Positions 10,796 to 21,023 of a stretch of 23,393 nt of DNA are shown in pieces. The stretch is from contig MU626529.1 of NCBI GenBank assembly GCA_025603075.1, positions 1-23,393 on the forward strand, in the 5' to 3' direction. Source of the DNA: Neoconidiobolus thromboides FSU 785. Taxonomy: Eukaryota; Entomophthoromycota; Entomophthoromycetes; Entomophthorales; Neoconidiobolaceae. Every line of letters begins with the position of its first letter. Positions within the stretch are counted from its first letter, which is position 1. Made by a program: the position numbers and the translations under genes. The notes below the pieces were generated by a model that saw nothing but the letters and a program-made list of their open reading frames with translations, was not told the origin of the DNA and searched no databases.

Positions 10796-11188
10796 TTAAA
10801 GCCAAATACATACTAAATTCATCAACACCACCAAGGCAACTATATAGATATTATATATACTTCTTAATCCATAAGCTTCACTAGCCTTACTGCTAGTAGT
10901 CTTCATACTAACACTCTGTTTTGAAGTAGCGGTAGTGGAGATCTGAGCTGCTGTGGTAAGAGTAATAGGCGTTACACTTTTAGCAGAACCTGTTGCTACA
11001 GTATTAGTCGAATCTGTTTGAAGGGGCGATAAACTAGTTTTAGTAATTACGTCCAAGTCTCTTGTCGTTGGAGAAAGTAATGAGGTGTCTGAACTAATGG
11101 TTAGATCAGATTCTAAGGCTTTAGCATTAGTTGTTTGAAGAGCGATTAATAAAGCAATTAAGAGTATAGTAAAATAATTTTTGACCAT
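10796..11188 (-). CDS. Small Ser/Thr-rich surface protein, probably GPI-anchored
   Basis: A single-exon gene for 130 aa. Residues 1 to about 22 form a classic signal peptide: Lys near the start, the hydrophobic run ILLIALLIAL, and likely cleavage after TTNA. Residues about 25-100 are very rich in Ser and Thr and nearly free of aromatic residues, fitting an O-mannosylated, extended wall or surface stalk. Residues about 113-130 (NIYIVALVVLMNLVCIWL) are hydrophobic and run to the C-terminus. Small residues about 10-15 positions before (SSKASEA) offer candidate omega sites for GPI attachment. No catalytic or adhesin domain is visible, so the function is unknown beyond a surface location. The alternative is a single-pass membrane protein. 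An AT-rich TATA-like site lies just upstream, and a MITE-like element sits in the probable 3' region. Confidence 0.8.
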   Translation of the reverse strand: MVKNYFTILLIALLIALQTTNAKALESDLTISSDTSLLSPTTRDLDVITKTSLSPLQTDSTNTVATGSAKSVTPITLTTAAQISTTATSKQSVSMKTTSSKASEAYGLRSIYNIYIVALVVLMNLVCIWL

Positions 11189-11221
11189 TTTGTGTATTTT
11201 GTTGATTTCAGGATTGTTATC

Positions 11222-11229
11222 AATTTATA
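11222..11229 (-). promoter_or_regulatory. Possible TATA box of the GPI-type protein gene
   Basis: Minus-strand TATAAATT about 35-40 nt upstream of the ATG at 11188. The spacing matches the TATA-like sites before neighbouring genes, but the AT-rich background makes this tentative. Confidence 0.35.
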
Positions 11230-11537
11230 GTTTTTTTACATTTTCACCCTTACTTTTTAGTTCTTTTACCCCCTATTGCTTTTTAAATTCTAGGTTTAAG
11301 CTTCAGTTTAATTCTATGGTTTAACTTAAACTGCTTTAATTTTTGTTTCATTTCCTAAAACTTGTTATCCATAAAAAATTATTTGTGTATCAAGATGTAC
11401 ATTGCCCTATTTTTGAAGAAGACTTATATCCACCATCACTATTGATGAACCGAAGTCCTTACTATTGAAAATTGCATTTAAAAAAGTAAGCTGACCTTAT
11501 TAAAGGTGATTTATTTAAATAATAAATAAAATGTAAA

Positions 11538-11608
11538 GGTCCCACCGAGAATCGAACTCGGATTACAAGGATCAAAACCTTGGGTGCTAACCATTACACC
11601 ATGGAACC
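11538..11608 (-). tRNA. tRNA-Gln (anticodon TTG), second copy
   Basis: Identical over 71 nt to the gene at 4517-4587 and on the same strand. It has a complete cloverleaf, anticodon TTG, no intron and no encoded CCA. The 3' flank on the minus strand is TTTACATTTTA, a weaker and slightly delayed T-run compared with the T8 of the first copy. Confidence 0.96.
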
Positions 11609-11842
11609 ATCTGCTAAGTATGTTTTTTAAAATATTTAAATAAAAAATAATCAGATATTGTTAGTAAAGTAAAGCAGTTATCAAAAACAACAAAAACAAA
11701 CAAATAATTGTATAAAAATCAACTGAATTAGCTTTAATAAAGAATAAAACAAAATAATAATAATGGTAATTAGAGAAATTAACTAATACTAAAAGATGAA
11801 ACTGGATTTGAAGTTAAAATAACAAAATTAAGGAAATTAGAG

Positions 11843-13317
11843 TTATTTAGCTACTTTAAACGAAACATGTGAGGTAGCATTGGTGGCAATAGGAAAAGCA
11901 GGTAATGATTTCCTTCTAGGATGAATATTGTCAGTAATGTGATAAACCATGGGATTATTTTTTAATCCAATCGAGCTTGTTTGTTGACCAAACTGTAGAT
12001 TTTCAGGTATAGAAATCAAAGAAGCAGTAGAATTCAAGGGTTTAATACGATTGGGCAGAGTCGGCAATGGCTTTGGTTTACTAGTATTAATAATGAGGTT
12101 GCTATCGGTGATATTTGATGGATCATTTACTTCATACTTTAATAAGCTGCCTCTACGTTGCCTATTGGCAGCGTTGGCATATAATTCATCAGACTCAAGT
12201 AAACTTGCTCTTCGTTGAAAGTTAAGTTTGTTATCATTATTGTCAAGGGACAGTAAATCTAAGGATGACTTTGGTGGGGTATTTGATTTATGTAAGGGAA
12301 GATGCAGCATCTTTTTAGGAGTAGGTGGGGTAGGCTTATTACTCTTTTTGAGGTTGAATAAGGGTCCTTGTAATGGGGATGGCAAAATGGTACTGTCCTT
12401 ATTTAAATTGACAGACTGCGCCATTTTTTGCTTAACTTCTATTGCTTTTGTATCAATATCCGAATCACTATCCATTTCAAGGTCGCTTAAATAAATTTCA
12501 CTACTAAGACTAGATAATTTATTAGAGTTGATATTTGTAATATTCTTTAATTTTATTGTGTTGCTAGTTGGCTTTTTATTTAGGATATATCTGATACCAC
12601 ACTCATAACTCAATCTATATCTCTTTGAATCTAAGCATCCAACATTAATCAATTCAGTATGCAATTTATTGTCCAATAAGTCTACTAACTCATACCATTG
12701 CGTATAAGTCACATTCAAAGTAAAGTTTAAAAAATAAATTAATTCAAACTCCATTCGATTCACTTCATTCAACTTAAATATCCCCTGAGTTACTTCCGCC
12801 CATGTATGATTATGATAAGCATCATCATACAAATACTTGTTTCCTACTATTAAGGCTGCTAAAAACAAACGATGACCTGAACCATACCCCCCTTTACATG
12901 AAGGATGCTTTTGTTTTAACCTGATTAAATAAAGGATGGCCAATATTACATTAGCAAATGATAGTTGGCATCTATGTATGATCATCCACCCAAAATCACT
13001 TAAACTTGGTAACTCATTGTTTTCCAGATTACCCTCTGTCTTTCCACAACAAAATAAGTTATCTATAATCCTTTCAGCTAGATCTAATAAATGGTTTAAT
13101 ATTATAATTAAGGATATTAAGCAGGATAAAAAATACCTAAAAAATCTGCCAATAATTGCTGACGTATCTTCTTCTGCTCTTTTTTATCCCCTACTGGAAG
13201 TACTATTTTTTCAATCGGTGTTGTGGCTGAGCTTGAAGCATTTAGAAATTGATCAGAGTCTAAAATATTAAAACAAGATGGAAGTGATGTAGCTAAATTT
13301 TTTTGAATATGTAACAT
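11843..13317 (-). CDS. PHO80/PCL-type cyclin (two exons)
   Basis: The product is 473 aa, from exons 13317-13137 and 13083-11843. The 53-nt intron (GTATTT...TTAG) splits an Asp codon and reconnects ADFL to DLAERIIDN. The single cyclin box spans about residues 90-205 and has the family signature HRLFLAALIVGNKYL..D.AYHNHTW followed by NRMEFELIYFLNF. Lys in GNKYL and Glu in the MEFE stretch are the likely pair that contacts the partner kinase. Proteins of this type activate Pho85-like cyclin-dependent kinases in phosphate signalling, cell-cycle entry or polarity, and I cannot tell which here. The long C-terminal half is low in order, with an acidic Ser/Asp patch (DLEMDSDSDID) and three basophilic kinase sites: RRAS (about 351), RRGS (about 370) and RRKS (about 450). 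Using the inner ATG at 12985 instead would cut into the N-terminal part of the cyclin fold, so the spliced start is preferred. Confidence 0.88.
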
Positions 13318-13410
13318 AATTAATTAAGTAGTTGTCTATTGTCTATATAGTAATCTATAGTAAAAAGTAAAAAGAAAGAAAGAATAATATTAACTTGAAG
13401 ATGTAAAACT

Positions 13411-13445
13411 AAAAGATAAAAAATAAAAGATAAAAGATAAAAGAT
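13411..13445. repeat. Microsatellite-like tandem repeat (AAAAGAT)5
   Basis: Five 7-bp units of AAAAGAT, the second mutated to AAAAAAT, about 95 bp upstream of the cyclin start codon. Such purine-rich repeats are prone to slippage. Any effect on cyclin transcription is untested. Confidence 0.85.
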
Positions 13446-14718
13446 AGTAGAATAGAATAAAATTATACAAAACAAATTTATTTATTTAATTCTATTATTT
13501 GTTGACTTTTTTTATTTTTAGTTAATTTTTAGTGATTTTTTTAATATAACGTATCCAATTTTTTACTTGCCCGTTTCACCCATCACTAACTTTAACGATT
13601 ACCAATCTTTTTTTGTATTTTAAACTTTAATTCGCCCTCATCCTGTCACCGCCATAATTTCGGAAATTTAAGCTTAACACTTTAACGAACCAATTCGATA
13701 ATTTTGTGAAATTTAGTTTTTTGATTACTTGTCCATAAGGACTTAAGTTTAAAGCTGTTGCAACTCTCTTGCGATTTTTTTCATAGTAAATTTTATAACT
13801 AAATATTTGTATACCCAATTTTTTTATGTCTAGTCAAATTACTCTAGCCAAATTCAGCATAATTTATTTCTTAAATAAGTAGTCAATTAAGTCTCAAAAG
13901 AAGTGCAACAGTTATTATAAACCAATATTTTTATTTTCTACCTTTTGTAACTTAATTCATTTAAACATTCTTTTCTTTAAATATTATTTCCGTCCCTTAT
14001 TGAGTTATTTTATGACCCTTTTTAGCCTGTCTTTTTAAAAAAGTGTAATCTTATTGCGCTTTACTGACAATGACATCAGCTTTTAATAAAAATTTAATCA
14101 AATCTTTAACAAATCATTATTAGACGTTATAAAATGTAGGATAAGAGGTACTGTATAGTTTCAAATCATTCCAAATAAACAATGATAATTTGAAAACTTA
14201 AAGTAACTGATAGCTTAGCTCAATCCTTGATAAATAGAGATATTGGTATTGATATTAACAAAAACTACTTGTAAAAGTATTATTTAATAAAAGTTCAAGT
14301 TTACAAAAATTCATTTTAAGGTCCTTACTATAGGAAATAGAGATATTTTATAGGTATAATAAAATATAAAGGATTTATTAAAGATCGCTTTGAGAACAAC
14401 ATCTATAAAGTTAAACTTTATAAACGATGTAGTTAATAGTATAAATATTTTCTCTAAGCTAAGCATCTATTAAAATACCTATCGAAAGCTCCATCTTTAA
14501 CTGGTTCCTAAAAAACTTTAAAGACGACTGGTAAGAGTGAAGTAGCAACAAAAGCCCAGGTCACAATATTAAATATTATACATCAAGAAGTATTAGCAAA
14601 GGTGTTGATCCAGCTTTTTGATCGAAATATAATTCATTTTTTCCTTAATAGATAGCCGAAGGCGGTAGTATGATAACACACACCCCTTTTTTAACCTTTT
14701 TTAATCTTTTTGGTCAAG

Positions 14719-14823
14719 ATATGGGGATGTGTTTTTTTGTTTAAGAATTTTACTAATAATCTTTCCACTCAAATAGCGCTTAAAAAAATGGAAAAAATAA
14801 TGAAATAAAAAAAACATCCTCCC
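14719..14823 (+). mobile_element. MITE-like ~100-bp element, copy 4 (left arm of a possible fold-back element)
   Basis: Starts ATATGGGGATGTG and ends AACATCCTCCCT. Its core contains AATCTTTCCACTCAAATAGC, a variant (CTTTCC rather than TTTTCC) shared only with copy 5. It abuts directly, at 14824, the 240-bp segment also present at 20784-21023. Confidence 0.8.
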
Positions 14824-15063
14824 TGTGAAATCTGGTACTCAGTGTTTGGAGCCAAAAACAGCTATTGGCTGGTTGACTACACTATAATTCAAAAGGTCTT
14901 AGCCTATGTGACTAAGGTAGACTTAGATTATGAAGAATAGCACGTAATAGGTTACAGACTATATAAGACAAATATAGTAGACACTTCTAATGTAAAATCT
15001 ACGTAAAACACTATTAATAAAACTTAGTGGATTTATTAAATGTTCGAGATATCAGGGAATAAT
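14824..15063 (+). repeat. 240-bp dispersed repeat, copy A
   Basis: Aligns without gaps over 240 nt to the reverse complement of 20784-21023, with 29 mismatches by my count (about 88% identity, 20 transitions and 9 transversions). Both copies keep one shared open frame of about 36 codons (EIWYSV...LVDYT...YEE) before a shared TAG, so it may be a dead exon fragment, but a frame this short could be chance. Family unknown. Confidence 0.9.
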
Positions 15064-15204
15064 GAAACTTTTTGATTTAACTTTTTCTTACAAAAAATTA
15101 CCCCAGATTTATAAACTTAAATTTTTAAATTGCCTGGTAATAATAAGAACTCTGAGCTATTTAGCTTATATTATCTATTTATACTAGTTTTTTATATTTT
15201 TATT

Positions 15205-15306
15205 ATTGGGGTTGTTTTTTTAGTTTCATTATTTTTCCATTTTTTAAGCGCTATTTGAGTGGAAAGATTGTTAGTAAAATTCTTAAACAAAAAAACACAT
15301 CTTGGC
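15205..15306 (-). mobile_element. MITE-like ~100-bp element, copy 5 (right arm of a possible fold-back element)
   Basis: Reads as the family core on the minus strand. It is nearly identical to copy 4 over about 80 bp, including the private CTTTCC variant, while both outer tips have diverged. It faces copy 4 across about 380 bp. Confidence 0.8.
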
Positions 15307-17077
15307 TGTTATTTACTAAACATTTGGATGTTTTTCCATTAACACTCATTATAAATAATTGACTTTAAGTAATTTAATAGTACTTTTAATATCATAATGT
15401 AAAAACAATCTAGTTTTTGACCTTTTGTAATTTTATATTATTTTTTAAATAAAATTAGTAGTTTAATATTTATAAATGTTTAAATTTTAAGCAGCTTAAA
15501 AATTATAACTGTTCAAATTAAATCAGTACATATAAAAAAATCTTTTTGAGCTATATTGTAACTTTATATATATATCAATTTAATATAAATAATCTAACTC
15601 TGAGATTTTTCAGGTTTTAACCTTTAAGTTTGCAAAACTGAACATTTAAGATTTAAATATAATTAATAAATTAAAACGCTATTTAGTAAATAATAGGAAT
15701 ATATAAAGTATGGTTCTGATTGTGTGTATGAACATTAACTACTAAATGATTTGAATTTGATACTAATTCGTTTGCAAAATATTATTTTTGAACTTACAAT
15801 TTATTTTTAAAATTTCTTATAATTTATAACGTTTGTTATATTTGAGATTATAGTAATTTGACCTAAAATTAAATTGAATTAAATTAAATTTATTTGGATT
15901 TTGTGATTAGTTTAAGTATAAGTAATTAAATGTTATAATAAGTTTTATATATAATTACAATTTGTCTTAAATTTATAAACACATTAATGAAAAAATTCTA
16001 TTTTTTTTGAAATTATTTTCAAACTTTCATTACTAAATTAGCTTCAAATAAAGTGCAATTATAAAATTTTATTATTCAAATAAGATGTTTTATTGTGTAT
16101 CAAAAACAGTAATTTATGCCAATTATATAATCAAAATTGTACAAAAAATAACTTAGAAACATTCTAAGGTTCGACGTTTTATGGCTTTGTCAAGTGCATA
16201 TTTTATTAGTAATTTAACCAAAATTTTGGGTTAGTTATTAACTTAAAAATAAAAAGTTACTAAAATACTGATGCATTTTTATATAAAATAATTGAATATC
16301 AACTTTATTTTAATTTTAGAATAACAGGAATGCTCTTAGTTGTTTTATTACTTTATTGTTTTATTGTTTTAAATAGCTCCATTTATTTCTACTCATAAGA
16401 AACTAATGTATTCCGAATTTGGGGTTTTCATTAGATATTTGACAAAAAATAAAGCCCAAAATCCTATTAGTAAATTTGACTTTCGACTATAAATCTAGGA
16501 GCAAGTATTCCAATTTGAAGTTTTAATTTTGAAAGCTATACTTTAGTATTAATAGCCTAAGGACCCTTACCCTTAGAGCATATTTTCGCATGAAGCCATG
16601 TGTATTCAGGGATAAATTTTACAAGGGATGATTTTATTTATTTTTGTGGTGCTTACGTTTTGCTACCTACTTAAACATGGCTATTTTGATGTATTAACAA
16701 ATGCCTCGTGTTTGGGCTATAAATACATTAAATTTACTTTATAGAATTCTGATCATATACCTGATATACTATATATAACTAGGAAACAAACTGCAGAGTT
16801 TGATCTCGGATGCTCCGCTAACACAAAAGTTATAAACATAATTAGTAAGTAATACAACAATATTTTAGTTTCAAACCTTTTAAAGTTATATATAAAAATT
16901 AATATTACAAAATAAGAAATTATCATATTTTATTAATTGGTAAAAATAACTCTAGAAGAAACAAACCCAGAGTAACTATAAAATGTTTTTAAAAACAATC
17001 AAATTTATTCTAGGATTAATTAAAAAAGCAAGGATCGTCCTAAGTTATATATATAATACAGTGCTATAAGTATAAAC

Positions 17078-18706
17078 TTATTTGGAAGGTTCTTGAGGAG
17101 CTGGAGGTCCCATACTTCTTAAAGGAATGTGCTTCAAACAAAGGGCAGCTATAAATGATATAGAAAAGAAAGCAATTCCAGTTAAAAACATAGAATGGAA
17201 ACCATCAACATAGGATTGAACTACTGCGGCTCTAAGTTCTGGTGTCAAGGTTTGAATATAAGTCGATGATTGAAGCAAAGCCCCAATATTTACAGTTGGT
17301 GCGTTTTTGACTAAGGAAGAAGTTAATACGTTTTGATATACTGCTCCTAACACTGCGATTCCTATTACTCCACCTAAAGATTGTGAGAAACTGACCAATG
17401 ATGTTACAATGGCTGCATCTTTCATACCAACAGCTGCTTGTGATACAATTGTGTTGGTTTGAATACAAAGACCTACACCTAAACCAATTAATAATGAAAA
17501 CACAATCAGTTCTGCTCTTGAGATATCGACTCTCATTAAAGATCCCATAAGAGCAGTACCAATAATACCAATAGCAGTACCAACCATGGAAAGTTGGCGA
17601 TAGATACCGGTTTTAACCATAAAAATGCCAGAACCAATTGACATGGAAACTACGCCTAACATAGTAGCTAAAAGTTCCAAACCAGAGTTAATGGCTGATT
17701 CTTGATGGACAATTTGATAATACAATGGTAAATAAATAATTGTTGCAAAAAATACACCTCCATTAAAAAAGGCAGTGATATCGGCCGAGATAACATTGCG
17801 AACTAAAACATGAGCTGGAATGATTGGTTCTTTGGATACTTTCCATTGAAAGAAGATGAAAAGAAGTAAAAAAGCAATACCTAAACAAAGTGAAACAATA
17901 ACTGCTGCAGAATTCCAAGGATACTGCTGTCCACCCCAGTTTAAGCCTAATACTATAAGTGAAGTAAAGATGAGTAAAGTAATTGAACCTAAATAATCGA
18001 CTCTGGCTAACTTTTCTTTCATGTTTTCTTTAGAAGTAGGTAAGCGAAGGAAAAATCCAATAACAAACATAGCTATTAAACAAATTGGAATATTAATATA
18101 GAAACACCACCTCCAACTAGCTTTTTCGGTAAGAGCACCACCTATCAATGGACCAACAACTGAAGCAACAGCAAAGTTAGCTCCAACCATACCCATAAAT
18201 ATGCCTCTTCTTCTTAATGAAACAATATCGGATATAATAATAACTGAAAGAGATATAAGACCACCACCACCGATACCAGCAATAGCACGACAAATAATTA
18301 ACATCTCAATAGTTTGTGCAGCACCACATAGTACTGAACCAACTAAAAAGATACCAAGGGCAAATAACATAACAGCACGTCGACCAAAAATATCAGAAAA
18401 CTTACCATATAAAGGTTGGAACGCAGTTGAGGATAATAAATAAGAAGTAGCTACCCAAGTTACTTCATCAAAAGCATTAAAATCGGAAGTAATGTTTGCT
18501 AAAGAGGTAGCAATAATTGTATTGTCTAAAGCAGCTACGAAAATGGATAAAACTAAACCAAGGATAATTAAACTGAATTTTGTTTTTGATAAGGCTACTC
18601 TTGGTTCATCAATGTTTGTTTGATTGACTCGAGCTTGATTTTCTATTTCTTTCTCATTGCTCTGAATTGCAAATGCTTCATTGACTTGAGTGTCAGTAGA
18701 TGACAT
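17078..18706 (-). CDS. DHA2-family MFS multidrug/basic amino acid transporter
   Basis: An intronless gene for 542 aa, a complete 14-helix major facilitator. A cytosolic N-terminus of about 40 polar residues precedes helix 1. The family landmarks are in order: ALDNTIIATSLANI (59-72, motif D1), GKFSDIFGRR (101-110, motif A), ICRAIAGIGGGG (138-149, motif B), GANFAVASVVGPLIGG (175-190, motif C, the antiporter signature) and WRWCFYINIP (198-207). The fungal relatives it most resembles by eye are proton-coupled drug exporters and vacuolar basic amino acid importers (Fnx1/Vba-like). Motif reading alone cannot choose the substrate or the membrane. Length is normal and nothing is broken. A decayed copy of the C-terminal part of a related gene lies at 291-914 on the opposite strand. 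A TATA box lies about 55 nt upstream. Confidence 0.95.
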   Translation of the reverse strand: MSSTDTQVNEAFAIQSNEKEIENQARVNQTNIDEPRVALSKTKFSLIILGLVLSIFVAALDNTIIATSLANITSDFNAFDEVTWVATSYLLSSTAFQPLYGKFSDIFGRRAVMLFALGIFLVGSVLCGAAQTIEMLIICRAIAGIGGGGLISLSVIIISDIVSLRRRGIFMGMVGANFAVASVVGPLIGGALTEKASWRWCFYINIPICLIAMFVIGFFLRLPTSKENMKEKLARVDYLGSITLLIFTSLIVLGLNWGGQQYPWNSAAVIVSLCLGIAFLLLFIFFQWKVSKEPIIPAHVLVRNVISADITAFFNGGVFFATIIYLPLYYQIVHQESAINSGLELLATMLGVVSMSIGSGIFMVKTGIYRQLSMVGTAIGIIGTALMGSLMRVDISRAELIVFSLLIGLGVGLCIQTNTIVSQAAVGMKDAAIVTSLVSFSQSLGGVIGIAVLGAVYQNVLTSSLVKNAPTVNIGALLQSSTYIQTLTPELRAAVVQSYVDGFHSMFLTGIAFFSISFIAALCLKHIPLRSMGPPAPQEPSK

Positions 18707-18760
18707 TTTTTAAGTTAAAGTAATAATTAAATTGATAAAGTGAAAAGATAGAATTTTTTG

Positions 18761-18770
18761 CTTTTATATA
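18761..18770 (-). promoter_or_regulatory. Probable TATA box of the MFS transporter gene
   Basis: Minus-strand TATATAAAAG about 55 nt upstream of the ATG at 18706, a strong match to the eukaryotic TATA consensus. It implies a short 5' untranslated region. Confidence 0.55.
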
Positions 18771-19866
18771 CTTTTGGTTATTTCTAAATAATTCATTTTT
18801 GTATTAGAAATTATTCCTGATTTAACCCGATAGTCCGATAAATATTTTACAAATCTGATTTTCCTAAAATAAGGATATTTATAAAGCAATTCAGTTTTTA
18901 TACTACTTATCTAACTTTTTATAAACTAAAGTAATAAATATTGAAGAACCTATACTATATTTGTATATTCAATATGAAATTATACGTATTACTATGATGT
19001 TATATTTATTTACAGTCTTTAGCATCGGAAAACTAAATCAATTTTATTGGCAATCAGACTGTAATTACACGATCGATATTAAAAAATTGATAAATGACGC
19101 TTAATCTAAATCTGCTTAAAAAATCGAATTTGCCAAAATTGTAAAAACCTGAACTTACACCCATTATTATGAATTCGCAAGAAAAATTAATGAGCCGAAA
19201 GCATTCTTGAATAATAAATTAAATCTAGTGTCTAAGCAAAAATCTAAGTAAACTTTAATAAATGTTTAACTAAAGATAAACTAAATTAATAATATCATGT
19301 GGAGTATCATATAAAAATATCTTTAGAGTTGAATAATGACTTTATTTTATCATATATAATAAAAACTATAATTCTTTTAAAATTTCCAATATCAAGCCCT
19401 GATTAGATTAGCTAGGCAGTGGCTATTATTTTTAATGAACTTATTTAAATACTGTTATTTTTGCTTATAAATATTTTATCCTAAAATTTTATTAAAAGGA
19501 AGGTCCATGTAGAAGATATCATTTGATATGGATCTGGATTGATATAATTAAATCAAGAACTATAAGTAAACGTCAACAGGATCAATCACTAATATAAAAC
19601 TATAATCCCGACAATAATTCAACAATTCAATTAGAAATAAATTTTTCCCATTCTTTGTTTTTATTAATAGAAATTAAGAGCCTCTTTTAATGATTTTTCT
19701 CATAATGTCTCCTTACTTTTATGCTTTATTAAAAAATCGGCTTAAACTTTTAAAACTCAACTTTTATCGGTGTTCTAAATATATTTTTATGCAAATTTGA
19801 ATTTGTAATATCATTACTCTATTCTGCGATTACATGAATATTCTTTTGATCTTTAAAAAGTACCAA

Positions 19867-19962
19867 AAATGGAGATACTTTTTTTGTTTGAGAAATTTGC
19901 CAGCATTTTTTCTGCGTAATAGTACTTAAAATGGACAAATTATTATGATAAAAAAATAGCTT
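19867..19962 (+). mobile_element. MITE-like ~100-bp element, copy 6 (degenerate)
   Basis: Begins AATGGAGATACTTTTTTTG. Traces of the core follow (GTTTGAGAAATTTGCCAGCA, then TTTTTTCTGCGTAATAGTAC and ATGGACAAA). The right inverted repeat is nearly lost. This is the oldest-looking copy in the window. Confidence 0.6.
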
Positions 19963-20536
19963 TGTATGATTTTAAAAAATAGTTATATTCAAATTATACT
20001 CTATTGTAAACAAATTAATAATCTAAAGAGCTATATTGGACTGTCATGTCATTTTTTTATTAACTCTAAAAAGCGAGAAATTCTAGGTGTTTTATTTTTT
20101 AGAGATAGAAAAAGAAGGACAAGTCCACTATTGATAAAGGGCTTAACTTAGAAATAAAATGCTTGTAGCCGCCTAGTAACCATTATGAAAATTTATAGGA
20201 AAGTTAAATGTTATATTTTAGTAAATTATTGATAGGAGTGATATTATCCATTTGAAGTTCAATACTTTCAAATCTTATATTATCTTAAATTATAAAATAT
20301 AGTTTTTTAAACATTTTGAAATTTTAGCTTACTAAAATTTAAAAGTTTTTTGTACTGCTTTTAATTAATTTCCAAGCTTTTATCATTTTTTAATAAATCA
20401 TAAAAATTTACTTGGTATCAAAAGATTAAAATAAGCTTTATAAAGATTTTTAAGCAGCCATTAGTATTACAAAAATGAATTTATATTTATATTTGTATTT
20501 ATTATTTATAGTCTAAAGGATATTAATATGGTTATA

Positions 20537-20656
20537 TTATTTTTCACTGAAAAGTGTTATGTGAAATGTCGCTTTGTCAGCCCCATGGTTAATTGTAGCA
20601 TAATAATCGCCTAAGCTGTCATGTTCTCGATTATAGAGACAATTAATCCCATGCTT
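20537..20656 (-). pseudogene. Possible coding relic, family unknown
   Basis: On the minus strand an open frame of 39 codons reads KHGINCLYNREHDSLGDYYA and continues NHGADKATFHITLFSEK to a TAA. The composition is unusually protein-like for this intergenic DNA. It is interrupted upstream by TAA and, further up, TGA. Open frames of this size are expected by chance in such AT-rich DNA, so this is only a candidate. It lies about 130 bp beyond the end of the 240-bp repeat copy B, in the same reading direction, so both could come from one dead gene. Confidence 0.3.
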
Positions 20657-20783
20657 TTATTCTGATTTGCTAAGATAATTTCTATCTTCGTCTCAAAGAA
20701 TGTTATCCTCTCATTTTGATATTTATACTTGTCGGAGTACAAAAGAGATTCTAAAACATAATAGCTCGAGGCTTTTTAACTGA

Positions 20784-21023
20784 ATTATTCTTTGATATCT
20801 CGAACATTTAATAAAGCCACTAAGTTTTCTTAATAGTATTTTACGTAGATTTTACATTAGTATTGTCTATTATATTTGTCTTACATAGTCCATAGCATAT
20901 TAAATGCTATTCTTCATAATTCAAGTCTATCTTAATCACATAAACTAAGACCTTTCGACTTACAGTGTAGTCAACCAGGCAATAGCTGTTTTTGACTTTA
21001 ATCACTGAGTACCAGATTTCACA
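20784..21023 (-). repeat. 240-bp dispersed repeat, copy B (inverted)
   Basis: Reverse complement matches 14824-15063 over 240 nt without gaps (29 mismatches). Unlike copy A it is not bounded directly by a ~100-bp element. The nearest (copy 7) is 223 bp away. Upstream on the minus strand the shared frame continues open for some ten further codons, so copy B may preserve more of the original sequence. Confidence 0.9.

Larger units (their letters stand above)
13318..17077. other. Gene-free stretch with repeats
   Basis: About 3.8 kb with no supported gene. It holds a 7-bp tandem repeat (13411-13445), two facing copies of the ~100-bp element (14719-14823 and 15205-15306), and between them one copy of a 240-bp segment repeated at 20784-21023. 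The left end holds the promoter of the cyclin gene. The right end (15307-17077) shows only AT-rich spacer and the 3' flank of the MFS gene. Confidence 0.55.

Noticed and set aside
12228-12494. 88-codon + strand open frame
   Set aside because: Shadow of the cyclin gene on the other strand.
13627-13818. 63-codon minus-strand open frame
   Set aside because: No recognisable domain, no promoter signal and no repeat relation. Open frames of this size are expected by chance in DNA with this base composition.
14509-14654. ~48-codon open stretch on the + strand left of copy 4 (KTTGKSEVATKAQ...)
   Set aside because: Looks somewhat protein-like but is within chance expectation and has no second copy or recognisable motif.
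16790-16825. Sequence resembling a tRNA B box (GAGTTTGATCTC)
   Set aside because: No A box, no acceptor or anticodon stem can be drawn upstream.
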